A stretch of DNA of 64,000 nt from Prostheceraeus crozeri (GCA_907163375.1 CAJQUW010004615.1:1-64000); one strand, 5' to 3'; counted from the first letter of the stretch, positions 15,919-28,192 are shown. The notes: generated by a model from the letters alone, not told the origin. Made by a program: numbers and translations.

Positions 15919-16449
15919 TTATAAATCAATGGTTTGAAAGAGATAAAATAGATATAGCTGATAACTATCATACAGCGAGCAATGATAACCATACAGGACT
16001 TTGGCAGTGTTGAGGTAAGGAGGAAAGAAGCATTGGTTATGAACGTAGCTACTACAACGAACAGACAAAATAGGAACACACAAATCCTTAAAACGTTTCG
16101 TGACTTCATGATAATGTTGATTCACTCTACTATCCCAAGGCGGGAGCAAAATATCATCAATGATTAGATTGGGAAATACTTTCCTCTCCTTACCAGGATT
16201 ATTACAAAAGATGCGTATAACATTGAAAGCAGCTAACCATCGTTTAAAGTCAATAAGAAGAGCACTCTCACAAGAAAAGCCATAGTCTTGCAAATATTTC
16301 AGATTAAGTCCATGAATGTGTTTTCTCGCCCATTGATCAACATTGGGATCACAGTTGGCATGTTGATGATAGACACTAACAATCTGATATGTCCAATTGT
16401 TCATAGCAATAGCACTGAGCTCCTGTACAGGTTCACCCTCACAATCCAT
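15919..16449 (-). CDS. Possible DEDD-type exonuclease (176 aa)
   Basis: The start MDCEGEPVQELSAI places a D-x-E motif at residues 2-4 followed by a hydrophobic strand, as in Exo I of DnaQ-like nucleases. FNVIRIFCNN and later Asp/His residues (IIDDILLPPW, QHYHEVTKRFKDL) could supply other motifs, but a clear Exo II/III set is not visible. The N-terminus may be truncated or supplied by an upstream exon, since the catalytic Asp would be residue 2. A different protein family is possible. Confidence 0.4.
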   Translation of the reverse strand: MDCEGEPVQELSAIAMNNWTYQIVSVYHQHANCDPNVDQWARKHIHGLNLKYLQDYGFSCESALLIDFKRWLAAFNVIRIFCNNPGKERKVFPNLIIDDILLPPWDSRVNQHYHEVTKRFKDLCVPILSVRCSSYVHNQCFFPPYLNTAKVLYGYHCSLYDSYQLYLFYLFQTIDL

Positions 16450-16501
16450 AAAAATGATGATAGAAGCCTAAAACGGAAATTTACACATCTAAGGAAGCGT
16501 T

Positions 16502-16627
16502 CTATAACATATTACAAAATGAAGAATTACATCGATGCTTTTCACGACAAAATACACAAATGATATGATGGCAACGAAGAAGTAAAATGTATCTAATAAG
16601 ACCACGTCTACGACACTCAAAGCACAT
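16502..16627 (-). CDS. Small RING-like zinc ORF (41 aa)
   Basis: Starting at ATG 16627, the peptide carries CFEC, CHHIICVFC and two further Cys (CNSSFC), a compact RING/zinc-ribbon pattern similar to that in the gene at 15095-15418. It lies 34 nt downstream of the stop of the spliced gene at the right end. The frame is open further upstream into that gene, so it may also be a terminal exon of an alternative transcript. Confidence 0.4.
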   Translation of the reverse strand: MCFECRRRGLIRYILLLRCHHIICVFCREKHRCNSSFCNML

Positions 16628-16661
16628 AAGCGAATTGTCATAGGGTAGAGTTAGGAAAGGA

Positions 16662-17437
16662 CTAGTAATTCTCCTTCTTTGATTTGCGTTTTGATGTAGC
16701 ATTCTTCTCCGACTTGCGCTTCGTACCACTGCTGTTAAGGATTTGATCAATTATGTCGTCCACGTTGGGTGGTTTCGGAATATATAAAATGGATTCCATA
16801 TGCATGGAGAGAGAGGCTATTTTATTATCCTTGTGTCGACCATAATATAGCCCATTCACTTTGAAAAGGATATCCCAAGTACCTTCTCCGAGCTCATCAC
16901 ATCTGATGGGTATTGAATGATCTCCATCCTTCTTATAGTAAGTACACCAATGTGATACCGGTAGGCAAATGTGATTACCATCCCAAATCTTTCTATAGGG
17001 AGTATCCTTGTCATCTCTCGCCTTCCACTCTTGAGCAAGAGGAGTAGGAATGTCCATATTTAATGTCACGTACTCCTCAATAATATCAAGTTGGTGGCGA
17101 ATGTACGGACTCACGGGGATCAGTATGTAGTCCCCATACTGATTGTGCATTATCTTGACATCCGTGGAAGGGAGCATTCCCGTTTGGAGTACTACGCTAT
17201 GATCATCATAACGCAAGGCTTGTTTAAATTTACGCTGTAGCGGTGTAGGATTATGTACCTTGGATGTTTCTTCCACTGGCCTCAGTTGTAGATGATCTGA
17301 CCGTAGCGAACCTTGTAACGTTTGACCGCCATTTTGTCCTACTAGTGCAGCAGATGGAGTAGATGCCTGAAAATGAAAAAAGATTGTATTAAGTTTACGT
17401 TCAAGGGAGGAGAGGGAGGGAAGTAGCGACTTACCAT
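16662..17437 (-). CDS. Spliced early-type protein of unknown function (235 aa)
   Basis: Exon 1 is only the ATG (17435-17437) and exon 2 is 17366-16662. Splicing out 17367-17434 opens the frame so that the protein gains 31 residues over the longest unspliced frame. The protein has a central mixed alpha/beta region (LIPVSPYIRHQLDII, GTWDILFKVNGLYYG) and ends in a bipartite basic tail (KRKSEKN, KRKSKK) that looks like a nuclear localisation signal. The family is not recognised; a nuclear or DNA-related role is inferred. Its promoter and intron mirror those of the polymerase gene at the other end of the element. Confidence 0.7.
17367..17434 (-). other. Intron directly after the ATG, right-end gene (68 nt)
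   Basis: GTAAGT at 17434-17429 follows the ATG without any other coding base. The acceptor TTTTCAG ends at 17367. The intron is alignable with polymerase intron 1 at about 70% of positions by eye, and the next bases GCATC(A/T)ACT match too. Confidence 0.8.
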
Positions 17438-17537
17438 TTTAGTTGGGTAATAGAACAGGGAACTAGAGAGAGAGAAAATGTGCGTCCGTCACTCGTGTGA
17501 TTCAACGATGGAATGATTCTCACTGTGGAAGGCTCGC

Positions 17538-17585
17538 TATTTATAAAGAAATGCTTGATTCTCATTGGATGATGATCCTCATTGG
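17538..17585 (-). promoter_or_regulatory. Right early promoter: two CCAAT boxes and TATA box
   Basis: On the minus strand CCAAT lies at 17581-17585 and 17564-17568 (17 bp apart), followed by CTTTATAAATAG at 17549-17538, about 100 bp before the ATG at 17437. It is a mirror image of the left early promoter. Confidence 0.65.
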
Positions 17586-17600
17586 ACAATAACATCAAGC

Positions 17601-18450
17601 TGATTCCAAATCTGGTCTCTGTTTTCCAATCCGATGCTTCGTTTTGAAGCTAGAGTCCAAAACGTCCCAAATTCTAACTCTGTCGTTTTTCGCCAATGTC
17701 CCAAAATCTTAAATGGCGTCTCACATCTAAACGAAGACAGATAGGAACAAGCCGATTGTTTCACTGAATTTGTCTCACTCTTAGCTTTCAAACGAGCTAT
17801 CGCACGACAAAATCCGTCCACTGGAAGCCAAAATCGAAGCAAGCTGTCCAGAGGGGGGGGGGACGTCAGTGAAAATTTTTTCTCTCCGATTTCGCTGGAA
17901 ACATCCTTCCTAACCCAAAATTTCACGTAGATTCCGAATCTGGCCTCCGTTTTCTCATCCGATGCTTCGTTTGGGCGCTACACACCAAAACATCCCAAAT
18001 TCTAACTCTGTCGTTTTTTCGAAAAATGTTGAAAATTTTTTCTCGCCGATTGACTTGAAACTCACTATACAGATAAAGAATTTCACGCTGATTCCAAATC
18101 TGAAATCCGTTTTCCAATCCGATGCTTCGTTTTGAAGCTACAGCCCAAAACGTCCCAAATTCTAACTCTGTCGTTTTTCACCAATGTCCCAAAATCTTAA
18201 ATGGCGTCTCACATCTAAACGAAGACAGATAGGAACAAGCCGATTGTTTCACTGAATTTGTCTCACTCTTAGCTTTCAAACGAGCTATCGCACGACAAAA
18301 TCCGTCCACTGGAAGCCAAAATCGAAGCAAGCTGTGTAGGGGGGGGGGGACGTCAGCCGAAAATTTTTTCTCTCCGATTTCGCTGGAAACATCCTTCCTA
18401 ACCCAAAATTTCACGTAGATTCCGAATCTGGACTCCGTTTTCTCATCCGA
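17601..18450. repeat. Right-end direct repeats, 488-bp offset
   Basis: A block of about 350 bp from 17601 (TGATTCCAAATCTG) recurs almost identically from 18089, an offset of 488 bp. A shorter third copy covers about 17927-18020. Each long copy contains a run of eight or more G followed by ACGTC. No coding frame of interest is seen. This may be the terminal region of the viral element or flanking satellite. Confidence 0.85.
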
Positions 18451-18540
18451 ACACTCCTTCCACTCGAAACAACCCATTTACAACCCAACATTCAGCAGAT
18501 TGCACCAAAAACATCACACACTATAGCCTCAACACTAATC

Positions 18541-18660
18541 CTGGCGGTCGCCCAAGTCCACCACGACACTCTATCGTTCCAGAGGGGGGGGGACTCAGAC
18601 CCGAAGCACCACGGCGGCCGACCACGACACTCTGCCGTTCCAGAGGGGGGGGGCGCCGGT
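18541..18660. repeat. Two short repeats ending in G-runs
   Basis: CACGACACTCT(A/G)(T/C)CGTTCCAGAG followed by about nine G occurs twice (about 18561-18592 and 18623-18654). With the G-runs near 17851 and 18331 this gives four G-tracts within 820 bp on the same strand. Confidence 0.7.
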
Positions 18661-20120
18661 CGAGTGTTTGTCATTTGCTTACTACTCCTAACCAAATGCA
18701 TATTGTTGGCATATTTGTAATTCGAATGTATAAAGCATATAACAAAACTTGCGATGTCTAATGTATAGGCCATACAAGAAGCTTTGTATGACTAAACTGC
18801 TTTCGTCGGCCTTCCATTATTTGGAATATATCGATGCTGCATGCAATCTAATTTTAGCTTCATTGCTAAGCACAGCAAGAGTAGCATGGTAGCAGTGTAA
18901 ATCGAAAAATTCGTATGACTAGATTCGTTTATAGTGCAGTCCTACGTATATTTCACAAAAACATAGTACATTTTCATTACAAAAAATAAAATGATATCAT
19001 TGCGATCATAGATTCCTGATATTGGATGAGATGGCAGCTATTCAGATATGTTCCCATTTCTCAACTGAGGATGCAATTCAATATTAAATCAGTCCATGTG
19101 TATTTTCCGAATCCTCAATGATGATCTTATCATCTGAACTTGATGCTGACTGTTATAGCTGTCTCTGATTTACATCCCATAATGTTGTTATAAACATTCA
19201 ATGTCAAAGTTTATTTCTCTCACTCTTCGACGGATATTTAGAGATCTCTGCGGAGCTTGTTGATCTTCAATTTCTGCTATTCGTGGTGGATAGCCAACAA
19301 TTTGTCGAGTCTGTTTCCAGTTGTGTGATGTTCACGGGGAACAAGAGGCTTCGAATTCCCAACATGTTGAGGCAAGATGGGATGGCCTTCACGTGATGCG
19401 TGAGAGAAGGAAGTTTGGGATAACCGCGACAGGTGAGAAGCATATGGATGGTGACTGAGGCAGAGAAACGGAGATCCATCAACATTTCTCAGAGATCGAC
19501 CAAACTATCAAGTGAGTGTTCATCTGTTCTTAAATGATATATTATTGATTTATGTAATTCTTGACCGGACCTGAAGATTAGTCATCGAATGAGCTAGATA
19601 ATTAATCGAGATATGTTGGCGAAATTGTCTGTACTACAATGGTATGTAGAAGCAGAGATGTATATGAACCGCAATTCTTTCTGGTTCATATTTGCTTCAT
19701 AGACATCCCTGCTAGAAGTATATTTCAAAAATAGAGATCATTTCAAAATGAAAGACGACGGGTGTTCGTCGATCTCATACTATGTAGGTAGCACATCATC
19801 TGGACAATTTACAATACGAGACCAAACCTTTGAATGTATTCATGGAAACTTGTTAAGCTTAAAGAATGATTTGCAGTTACGTCTAAAATCACAGAAATTG
19901 AATACATAATACAAACTCATTTGCAATTACACGTGTGTCTAAAGCCTGAACTGATTTAGACTAATGTTGCAATGCTTTAACAATAAAATCAGACCTGAAG
20001 AATCGTGTCCGTTCATCAGGGACTTAGGGTTGATTTATTTGTTTGTGTCACTTCGAGAATTTCAGCAGTGCGCGCGTACTAAGTGCGGAAAACCATTCAG
20101 CCACTTCAGTGCCACTGTGC
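18661..20120. other. No gene seen
   Basis: AT-rich host-like sequence with only short, unsupported reading frames. No recognisable element was found here. Confidence 0.5.
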
Positions 20121-20121
20121 T

Positions 20122-20315
20122 TTCCGTGGCACAGTGGTTTAGTGCTTCGCTTGCGATCTTTCGGTCCAGAGATCAAACCCAGCAAGTGTCATTGGAAGTC
20201 GTCAGAAAGGGCATCTGGACTTTAAAGTACCACAACGCTCCATATTAAAATTTGACTGTGTCAGCACTGTCCAAACCCCCAGTATGGGTGAGTAGTGACG
20301 CTAAACTATAAGAAA
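20122..20315 (+). mobile_element. tRNA-derived SINE, family 1, copy 1
   Basis: It starts TCCGTGGCACAGTGG (A-box-like) and has a degenerate B box (AGAGATCAAACCC), followed by a shared body (GTGTCATTGGAAG, GGGCATCTGGAC, AGTAGTGACG). It is homologous to 26283-26468 and 28193-28371, all in the same orientation. Confidence 0.75.
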
Positions 20316-22908
20316 AGTATCTTTATGTCTGCCATACAAGTATTCACGAATCCTTGCGATTAATGAGTGTCTACCTGTTCCGCCGATATGCCAATTGTCA
20401 CATCCCATACATATAAACTTGCATACAGTGTTGGAGGCGAGACTCGTCAGCACTTTATATTTGTCCAGAAACAATTTACTCGTTTTCAAAGTATCGATGT
20501 TGGCAGTTAATTCGCTAGTGTCCGGCAAAACGCGAACGATAGAGTGAGCAATTTTTAGATTTTTCTGTTTCTTTGAAAATTAAAGCAATCGTCAGTAAAT
20601 GCGATCATAATAAAAATCATTATTGCTTTGACCAGCTCCGGACTTTAAAATTTGATCTTTGATATTTGATGACTTTCACATGAAAGCTGTTGTCAATAAA
20701 ACTGAACACGATTTTTTATTGTAAGAATTCTCAAAATAAATATATTTGCTTCAGAAGCGCTTGGCGCGATAAACAGGCAAGCGAATGGCATCAGCTTTGT
20801 GCTTAAAAAGAGCGAATGATTCATCAGGAATATAGATGCCAGTCTTGGTGACTTTCAAAGTCTATTTAGGCTCTAACGTCGAGAAATTTAATTTGTTTTC
20901 TTGTTCATTTTCTATTGTAAATTGAATATTTTTGCAAAAATTCAATTAGTCAGGAAAATTCACGTGGATGGGTTTAAAATTCAAAATACATATAGTTCGT
21001 GTATGCAAATTTACATGAATGTTAAAGTGATATTCAGTAGGTATTTATTTTGATTCGGTCTTTTTTGCTGCAAGATAAAATTCGCATCGCAACTTGCTTT
21101 GCTTGTATAGCAGCTTTTTGGAAGTTCTTGAAAATTCCCGAAACTTCTGGAACACTGGAATATCGTTATCCTGTTAGTCAAAACTGTGCGATAAATTTAT
21201 GCCCTATATAATGTATATTGAAACATAACGAAGGATCCTGAAAACAGTCATCGATAGTGTCATCCCACATAATCACCTGTTGGAAAATGCTTGCGTATTA
21301 AGATAAACGTAACCAAGGAGATAGTGTTGTGTTATTCAGGGTTGTTTCAGTGCAGTGTACACACATGCACATGCAAGACACTCAATCAGTTGCATCACAA
21401 ATTCTTGCGACTTTTTTTCGATGTATCTTCGCAATTTAGTCATAGTGTATCACAAACTGCGATGATCTAAACTGCGACTGTTGAGAATTTTTTCCTGATA
21501 AATGTTTTCACTGAATTATTATTTTACTAATTGTAGGTTCCAATGTCGCTCTATTGGCTTCCTTCTGTTTGAACAATATTCTTCTCGACATCATAGTGAT
21601 TGTGGAATATCGCCCATTTCTTAGAATTCAGATGGCTGATGAATTCAGACACATGAAAAAGCGTGAAAACTTGCAACTAACAACATCTTGAAGAACAGAT
21701 GCGTAGAAAATGACTACATTAAACTGCATTGTCTTAACATATTTTTCTTGATATCTCTTCAATTGCCGAAATTACAAAACATGTGAAATGTATTAAAATA
21801 TAGCTAAAACCTGAGGTTTACAGATTGCTATTAATAGAAAGGAATAAATTATGTCCTCATTCCAATTCAGTAAAGTTGAAAGGATAAGAAACATTTTATT
21901 GTCGCTTCGCAGAGAACACATCTCCGATAGCCACCAAAAATTTGGATCCAATATATCCTTTATGTGAGTTTCGAGATTGCATATTCCTTATCCTATTAAT
22001 CTCTGTCGGACCTTTCCTCATAAAACCGCTTTATTTGCACCTCCATTATTCATCCAATGAAATGTGTTCGAAATCACTGCTAAAATCATGTTCATAGATA
22101 TAGTGATTCCTTCAGTATGTAGAGAGGTTAACTGAAGTTTCTGGGCTTGCAATAATGATAGATGGCGATCAATGATTTATTGTCATAAATGCACGGGACG
22201 GTAAGTTGTGTGCCAAATTCCATGGCCAAACCATTTTCTTTGATCGACGTTTTTGTGACCATTCGTGGAAATACAATTAGTTTGGTACTACTATTTTAGT
22301 GCTCCATCCGCATTTCTTGACAGTAGTGTGTATTGCATTGGAATAATCTTATAGAGTGTACAAACTTTGATGTATTTACCGTATGTGGAATCACAGTCGA
22401 TCTTTCACAGAATCTTTGATTGCTTATGTTGAGCTTGAGGCAGAACATGCTTAATGCTTGGGAAAATATAATCTGAGAATCGCCATGTGGCGTGCGTCAC
22501 ACCACCGATACATGTCTTACTCAAAATGAGACCAAGTGAAGATGAAGCAAAGATGATGTATTTGCTCTGTCATCGAAATTTATCAAAGGAATAAAGGAAG
22601 ATGCGTTCACCTGCATCTCGGCTCGCTGCCAACCCTACAAGGACTGTGTTTGATGGGAGTTGATGAGGAAGAGTCTGAACAATGATAGAGGAAGGAAAGT
22701 GAGTGAATAACAGGAACAGACTTACGATGAAAACAAGGAGACAGGTGATTTCAGAGCTGTCGAATGACTAATGAGTTGAAGGAGAAGATTATTTAGTACT
22801 CACGCGATTTACTAAATTTTGCGTTTACATAGAGTACTCTGAAGTTCGTAAAGTAGAAAATATAATAATATTCCCAGTTTCATAGATATTTCGGTACTTT
22901 CCCCCGGT
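20316..22908. other. No gene seen
   Basis: Long AT-rich interval. Open frames are short and without recognisable motifs on either strand. Confidence 0.5.
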
Positions 22909-23980
22909 ATTCTTTCCCCCAACATTTTCAACTTTTCCAAATTCATCAAGTTTAGTCAAACTTAGTCACATTGGATTTAGAATAGACTTGATCTGTCACT
23001 GAGTGGTAGCACAACACCACTGAGAGGTCTTACTTGACCCCTGGGATGAGGGATTGGTCCCTTGGATACTCAGTTAGAATACAAGAAACAGCTGTACTGT
23101 GATCATGAACTTCGTGGGATTGTTGTCTACACTAAAGCTACAGTGAACGGCAAAGTAAGTGCTGTGAATTTTCAACAAACCAGAGGACTTCTACACACTC
23201 AACGCTTTTGCGACAGTAGCGAAACTGCACTTAGGAGTAAGGATTTCAATCCCGAGATCTAGGAATTATCGTATTTTATGGGATTCGGAATCCCGGGATT
23301 CGTTACCATCTGTTTTTAGTTAGCTAGGCTGTGTGAAAATCGAGTAACAATGAAGATAAGCGTATTTCATTGCTGCAAATTGCAATTGTTGTTTTTGAAA
23401 CTTTTTCAGTGTCAATATTAGACCTAAGCTATCAAGAACACATCAGACATGGTAGTCTTATAATTACATTTAGGTGTGTATCACTTATTCATACATTTTT
23501 GTCATATGCTGGAATTAATTCTAGCATATCTTTGTGCAGTGTGCCAAAAATTGTTTACTTTCATTGATATCAACAAATAAAACTATGTTCAGGCAGTCGA
23601 GAGAAAGAGAGAGAGAGAGAGAGAGTGTTATGCATACAGCGCACTAATATTTAATGAATTTTCGAAGCGATTATTATGCAATAACGATTGCATTTCGATC
23701 TGAAAATCTCACAACAGGTTTAATGTGACAACGTATATGGTGAACGATTACCTTACCAGATCTAGTTATAGCTTATGTCTGCATGTGAAAAAAACAGTCT
23801 ATCTGATATAATAAGCTGTATTGTACATTGTATCCTTCAAAATACTCGTCTATGAATTTTTATAACAAAAAAGAAAAATCGGGATTTTGAAAACCCTACT
23901 TAACCCTTAGGAACAAGAGAAGATCGCTGACGATGCAACATTCGAAGGTGTCAACAGCAAAAATGTGGGTGGAGGAAGAA
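22909..23980. repeat. Dispersed repeat copy interrupted by a nested element
   Basis: Bases 22909 to about 23215 and about 23920-23980 match 40365-40763 closely (TTGATCTGTCACTGAGTG, GGATACTCAGTTAGAATACAAG, GACGATGCAACA). The second locus lacks the middle part, so about 23225-23915 is an insertion in this copy. Confidence 0.7.
23225..23915 (+). mobile_element. Nested repeat element with TAGGGTTTTCAATCCCG-like ends
   Basis: The left end carries AGGATTTCAATCCCGAG and the right end (inverted) AGGGTTTTCAAAATCCCG. The inner part about 23280-23600 recurs inverted at 34374-34700. A GA microsatellite lies near 23605-23626. No transposase is visible; it is probably a non-autonomous DNA transposon. Confidence 0.5.
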
Positions 23981-25431
23981 TAGCAGTACTGATGTTTGTA
24001 GGTTTAGTAGGCCTCCGCTTATTCTATGGGCTACTGAATTCACGTAGAGTACAACTTCGAAGTTACAACGAGACAGAGTTCCTTGGTGGTTTGGTTGCTC
24101 ACTAGGGCTTTTAGCATTTCGACTTCTTTCTGACTTTGTGTTCCAGTAACGCGCTAAATTTTTTGATGTTCAATCATATTCATACGGAGTGATGAACCAT
24201 TGCCTTTCGCATTACTGTTGAAGAAGAGGTGAAAGTGAATCACGCGATTCAAAATCTTGAGAAAATGCGATAGTACTCTCATTAAGTGCGAACTGAGGTA
24301 ATACTTGATCAGCGCAATTTAGAAGGAGAAAGCTTCATAAACGTAATACAAAGACCTTCAACCATCTTAGTGATGGGTAATCACTATTCTCTCTTTATTC
24401 ACAATCTTCCACTCGAAATCATTAATGGTCATCCCTTTATCGGAATGTATGAAAGGTAAAGTAATCCAAAAATAAACCGTCGATATGAACTGATGTGATG
24501 AATTACCAATACACAGCAAAATACATTACTCGCACGTTTGTCATTTTCTGTCAACAGCCAGGGTCGTCGGGCATTTATTCTTTTAAAGGAAAATATAATT
24601 ATTGATCGTATCACAGGAAGAAATGTTTTCCAGTCTAAAAATGTGTTCGTGGTGGAAAGGCACTCTTCTAGTCTTTAGATCTTGTATACAACAGCTTACT
24701 TGGTACTACTTGAAACGTGGTCATTTGCTATGTAAAATACTTTGATAAAATTGGAATGCAGCTCTGATAAATTATCAAATTTATTTTCAACGACTGATTC
24801 ACCCTATGAGGTTGGATGGAGCGCTTTCACACGCAGACACAATAGACTGGAATTGACTCAAACTCTAAAATATTGGACTGGGTTAATTTCTCTTGTATTT
24901 TGGAGCTCAACCTTGACAACATCTTCTTGGGGGGGAACTTCTCTTATTTAATTTTACATTTAACTTGAAGGCTAGATAAGTTCTGTTGAAGGACCTCCCC
25001 ATGGTATAAACTGGCGCTTTTAGACTGCTGTGAACCCTCTTCTTGACAAGCTCATGATCCTTTATCAAGCGATCCATTTGGTCAGTTATCAGGCTCGATT
25101 TACCAGGAGCCTAAATTAATAGGCCTGTGCATTTTATTTGCACATTGACAAACCCATGAAGGAAGGTACCCGGTAATTGTGAACAGCATTCTGTATAACA
25201 ACCAACAGCGGTAATGTTTGTAATGCTCATAATTAATGCTAAAACCCATTGAAAGAGTAAAAGTAATCACTGCTATAGTCATCAGCTGGCTCCCCTTTGG
25301 TTGTGCTGCTTCGGTCCATGTACTTGAACGTTCAAATCCTGGTGGGCGGGGCCCCGCATGAATTCGGCTGGCATTCTGAAATTCATACAGATGGGTGGGT
25401 TGATACTTAGAAGCATTCTAAGTTTTCTAAG
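23981..25431. other. No gene seen
   Basis: AT-rich sequence without recognisable coding or element structure. Confidence 0.45.
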
Positions 25432-25493
25432 ATCGAATAAATTGGAAAATGGCAAATATGGTACCATATTTGCTATTTTTCAATTTATTCGAT
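25432..25493. repeat. 62-bp near-perfect palindrome
   Basis: Arms of 30 bp starting ATCGAATAAATTG pair around a two-base centre, with two mismatched positions. It could form a strong hairpin or cruciform, or be the tip of a decayed fold-back element. Confidence 0.85.
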
Positions 25494-26282
25494 TAGTTAA
25501 TAATTCGGTAAAAACGATTATGGAAACATATTATGGAAATATAAACGTAGATTTTATAGAATCACATTGTCAAAAGTATGAAATGTTTTCATAAATATTT
25601 TTCCTCAAAAATAATCACAAAGTCATTCATTCAAGCCTACTACAAAAATCCGAAATACACTTTCATTTAGAAAATCCCCTATAGAATCGCTATAAAAGCA
25701 GATTACTAATGACACACTTTATTTTGACTATATGAGCCAAGAAATTTAACCAACAACGCCCAAGGCAATTTCCACTTTTTGAAAACTTCGTTCAAGCTTA
25801 GATTTTAGCAAAAAGAGATTCCAAAAAGGAAGTCAACACGAAGAGACTCCTCCTTCAATCATTTTCCCTCTGCTCCACCCTGCTGACTCCAAATTCATGT
25901 GGAGAATTTTATTAAGAATGTGAAAGCGGGTAGAGAAATAAAAAAGAGAGGAGAGAGTTGACAGAAGCGACAGATGTTATCTCTGAAAGACGCAATTAAC
26001 AAGATGCAAATTCATTTGGTTCTGATTTCTTTTCCTATTCTGTAATCAGGATATTAGCAGTGTGGACAGGCGTGATGTAAGAAAGAAATTAACGATTTCA
26101 GGGGTCTCATCTCTTCTCTGTTCACGCCTTTTCTTTTCCACATTTTTCTCTGATGGAATTAGGCAATGTTCATCTTAGTCACCAGATGTATGCGAAATAT
26201 GACAATAATTCTAAATGTATGATGATAAATTGCGATTTTTGTTCACCAGTGATGTGGCTGTAATTCCTTGCCATCATAGGTG
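25494..26282. other. No gene seen
   Basis: Host-like AT-rich DNA with no recognisable features. Confidence 0.45.
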
Positions 26283-26468
26283 GTCTCCGTGGCACAGTGG
26301 TTAAGTGCTTGGTCTAGCGATCTTTCGGTCCAGAGGTCGAGCCCCGAAGGTGTCATTGGAAAGTCGGCAGGAAGGGCATCCGGACTAAAAGTACTACAGC
26401 ACTCCATAAGTCTGACTTTGTCAGCACCGTCCAAGCCCCAAGTATGGGGAGTAGTGACGTAAAAAAAG
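26283..26468 (+). mobile_element. tRNA-derived SINE, family 1, copy 2
   Basis: This is the best-preserved of three copies: CTCCGTGGCACAGTGGTTAAG (A box), GGTCGAGCCCC (B box), a body with GGGCATCCGGACT and AGTAGTGACGT, and a short A-rich end (TAAAAAAAG). Confidence 0.8.
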
Positions 26469-28192
26469 CTTTATAGGAATAATACCAAAGAAAGAAAAAT
26501 TGACAGACGTTTAGAAGGTGAAGCGCTTTTAAAAGAGGCCCAAGTGCCATGGATCCGCGACCATCCCATGACAAAATGTTCGCGGCAGAATCCCTCACAA
26601 CAAAGTCTCCCTATGACAAAATCCATCTATTGCATCGGTGTTTTATTATCTGTCAATTATGTGTCCAGATGAAGTCAGCGTATTGTTGTTATGATTCTAC
26701 AATTCAATTTGACTGAAGTGTTAAGTCATTTCATCATATCTTGCTAATGCCAGCCTGTTATAATGGTCTTTAGAATCATATGAATCATTTTCAGTGGGTT
26801 AAAAGACGCATAAGAATTTGTTGATATAACAATATATTTCATTCACTGAAAAAACTAGCGCTATAGAAAGGAAATAGGTTTTGAAAAAGTCAAGTTATCT
26901 ATTGTACTGATTTGATTTTTTGTCTTTTGACATTTTTGTAATTTTTTTGTCTTACGACTGAGATAGCTCGGATCATCTCTATCCCCTCTGAACTTCGCAC
27001 ATGATGACATTATTTTCTTTTCATCACTTTTCAACTCTTGTATTAACAATTTAACTTAACCAGCTTTGTACCTCTGTTGCACGTTAGAAAATAGATAAGC
27101 AAAGCTCATGGTATAAATAAACGCTTAAAAAATTGATGCTGAGAATCATAGGATTAGCACCATATTGACATTGAAACATGAGTGATATCTATTTTGCGGA
27201 GAATGGAAAGATGTCTTCTGGCTGCAGAAATTTGGGTTAGGACAAGGATATAGTAAGGGGATGAGACATTCCGTTCAAAATCACTTAAGCTCTTTACCAA
27301 CTTGGTGTCACTTGAATCAAAGAACTTTGCTAGTTACAGTACGGCAACGGTAATATTGGAGTTAAGATGTTGAATTGCAACAAGGCAAATTAATTTCAGT
27401 GTGAAGTAAACAACAATTTATTGTATAGAAGACAGCTGCAGCTTCGTATCAGTGACGAAATCAGTCACAACTAGCTAATCGATTTTCCGACGAATCACAA
27501 AGTCGACGTTTGAATGTGCACATTGATTTGTTGTTCAATTACGAGTCGTCTTTTACGGTCTACGGCTTGTTCGGAATCCTTGTCGTCATCTAAATCTCTA
27601 TATATAGATATCTATTGTCAGCACATGCACCCCTCAATTTATCTAGGAGTCCATGTACACTATTTCATAGATATCATTCATGTTTCAAAATTGATGCAGT
27701 GATAATGCCAAGATTCTTTACATCAATTTTTGAAGCGCTTATGCTAGTATATACCATGAGCTTTGCTAATCTCAATCTTTTCTTGATAATGGCTATGGTG
27801 TAAATATCCGAAATATATTGATGAACTTTTTGTAAGCTTTTAAATTGACTTTTTCCAAACCTATTTTCAATCATGCACAAGAGTCAAGGCATATTTCCTC
27901 AACTATATAAAGGGAAAATTAAAAAAGAGTAGGCAATCAGGTAAAAAAAGTCAGGAACAGGTGTAATTATTATCCAAATTCCAACAGCATGCATGCAACC
28001 GTGCACACACAAAGGAAAGGGTGTGATAATGAAAAGGTTTTACCACGTTGTGGTTCAAAAGTGCCATGTCAGATGGATTCATTCAGAGGGACTTTGACCA
28101 AAGCAAAACTGGATCCCCTAATGCATAAAACTTTCGCCTCACCCAGCTAGTGACGATGCAAGCATCACAATTTTGCAGTTCACCACAGTGTT
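26469..28192. repeat. No gene; decayed inverted repeat around 26871-27870
   Basis: AATAGGTTT(T)GAAAAAGTCAA near 26875 and GCAAAGCTCATGGTATA near 27099 recur inverted near 27845-27870 and 27749-27766. This suggests an old fold-back element or inverted pair. No coding sequence is recognised. Confidence 0.4.

Noticed and set aside
15780-16109. Hydrophobic 109-codon minus-strand frame
   Set aside because: It overlaps two better supported genes (15421-15831 and 15919-16449) in another frame and shows no motif beyond hydrophobicity.
17579-18477. Minus-strand frames in the right-end repeats
   Set aside because: They exist only because the repeat lacks stops, and they recur identically in the two copies without domain or promoter.
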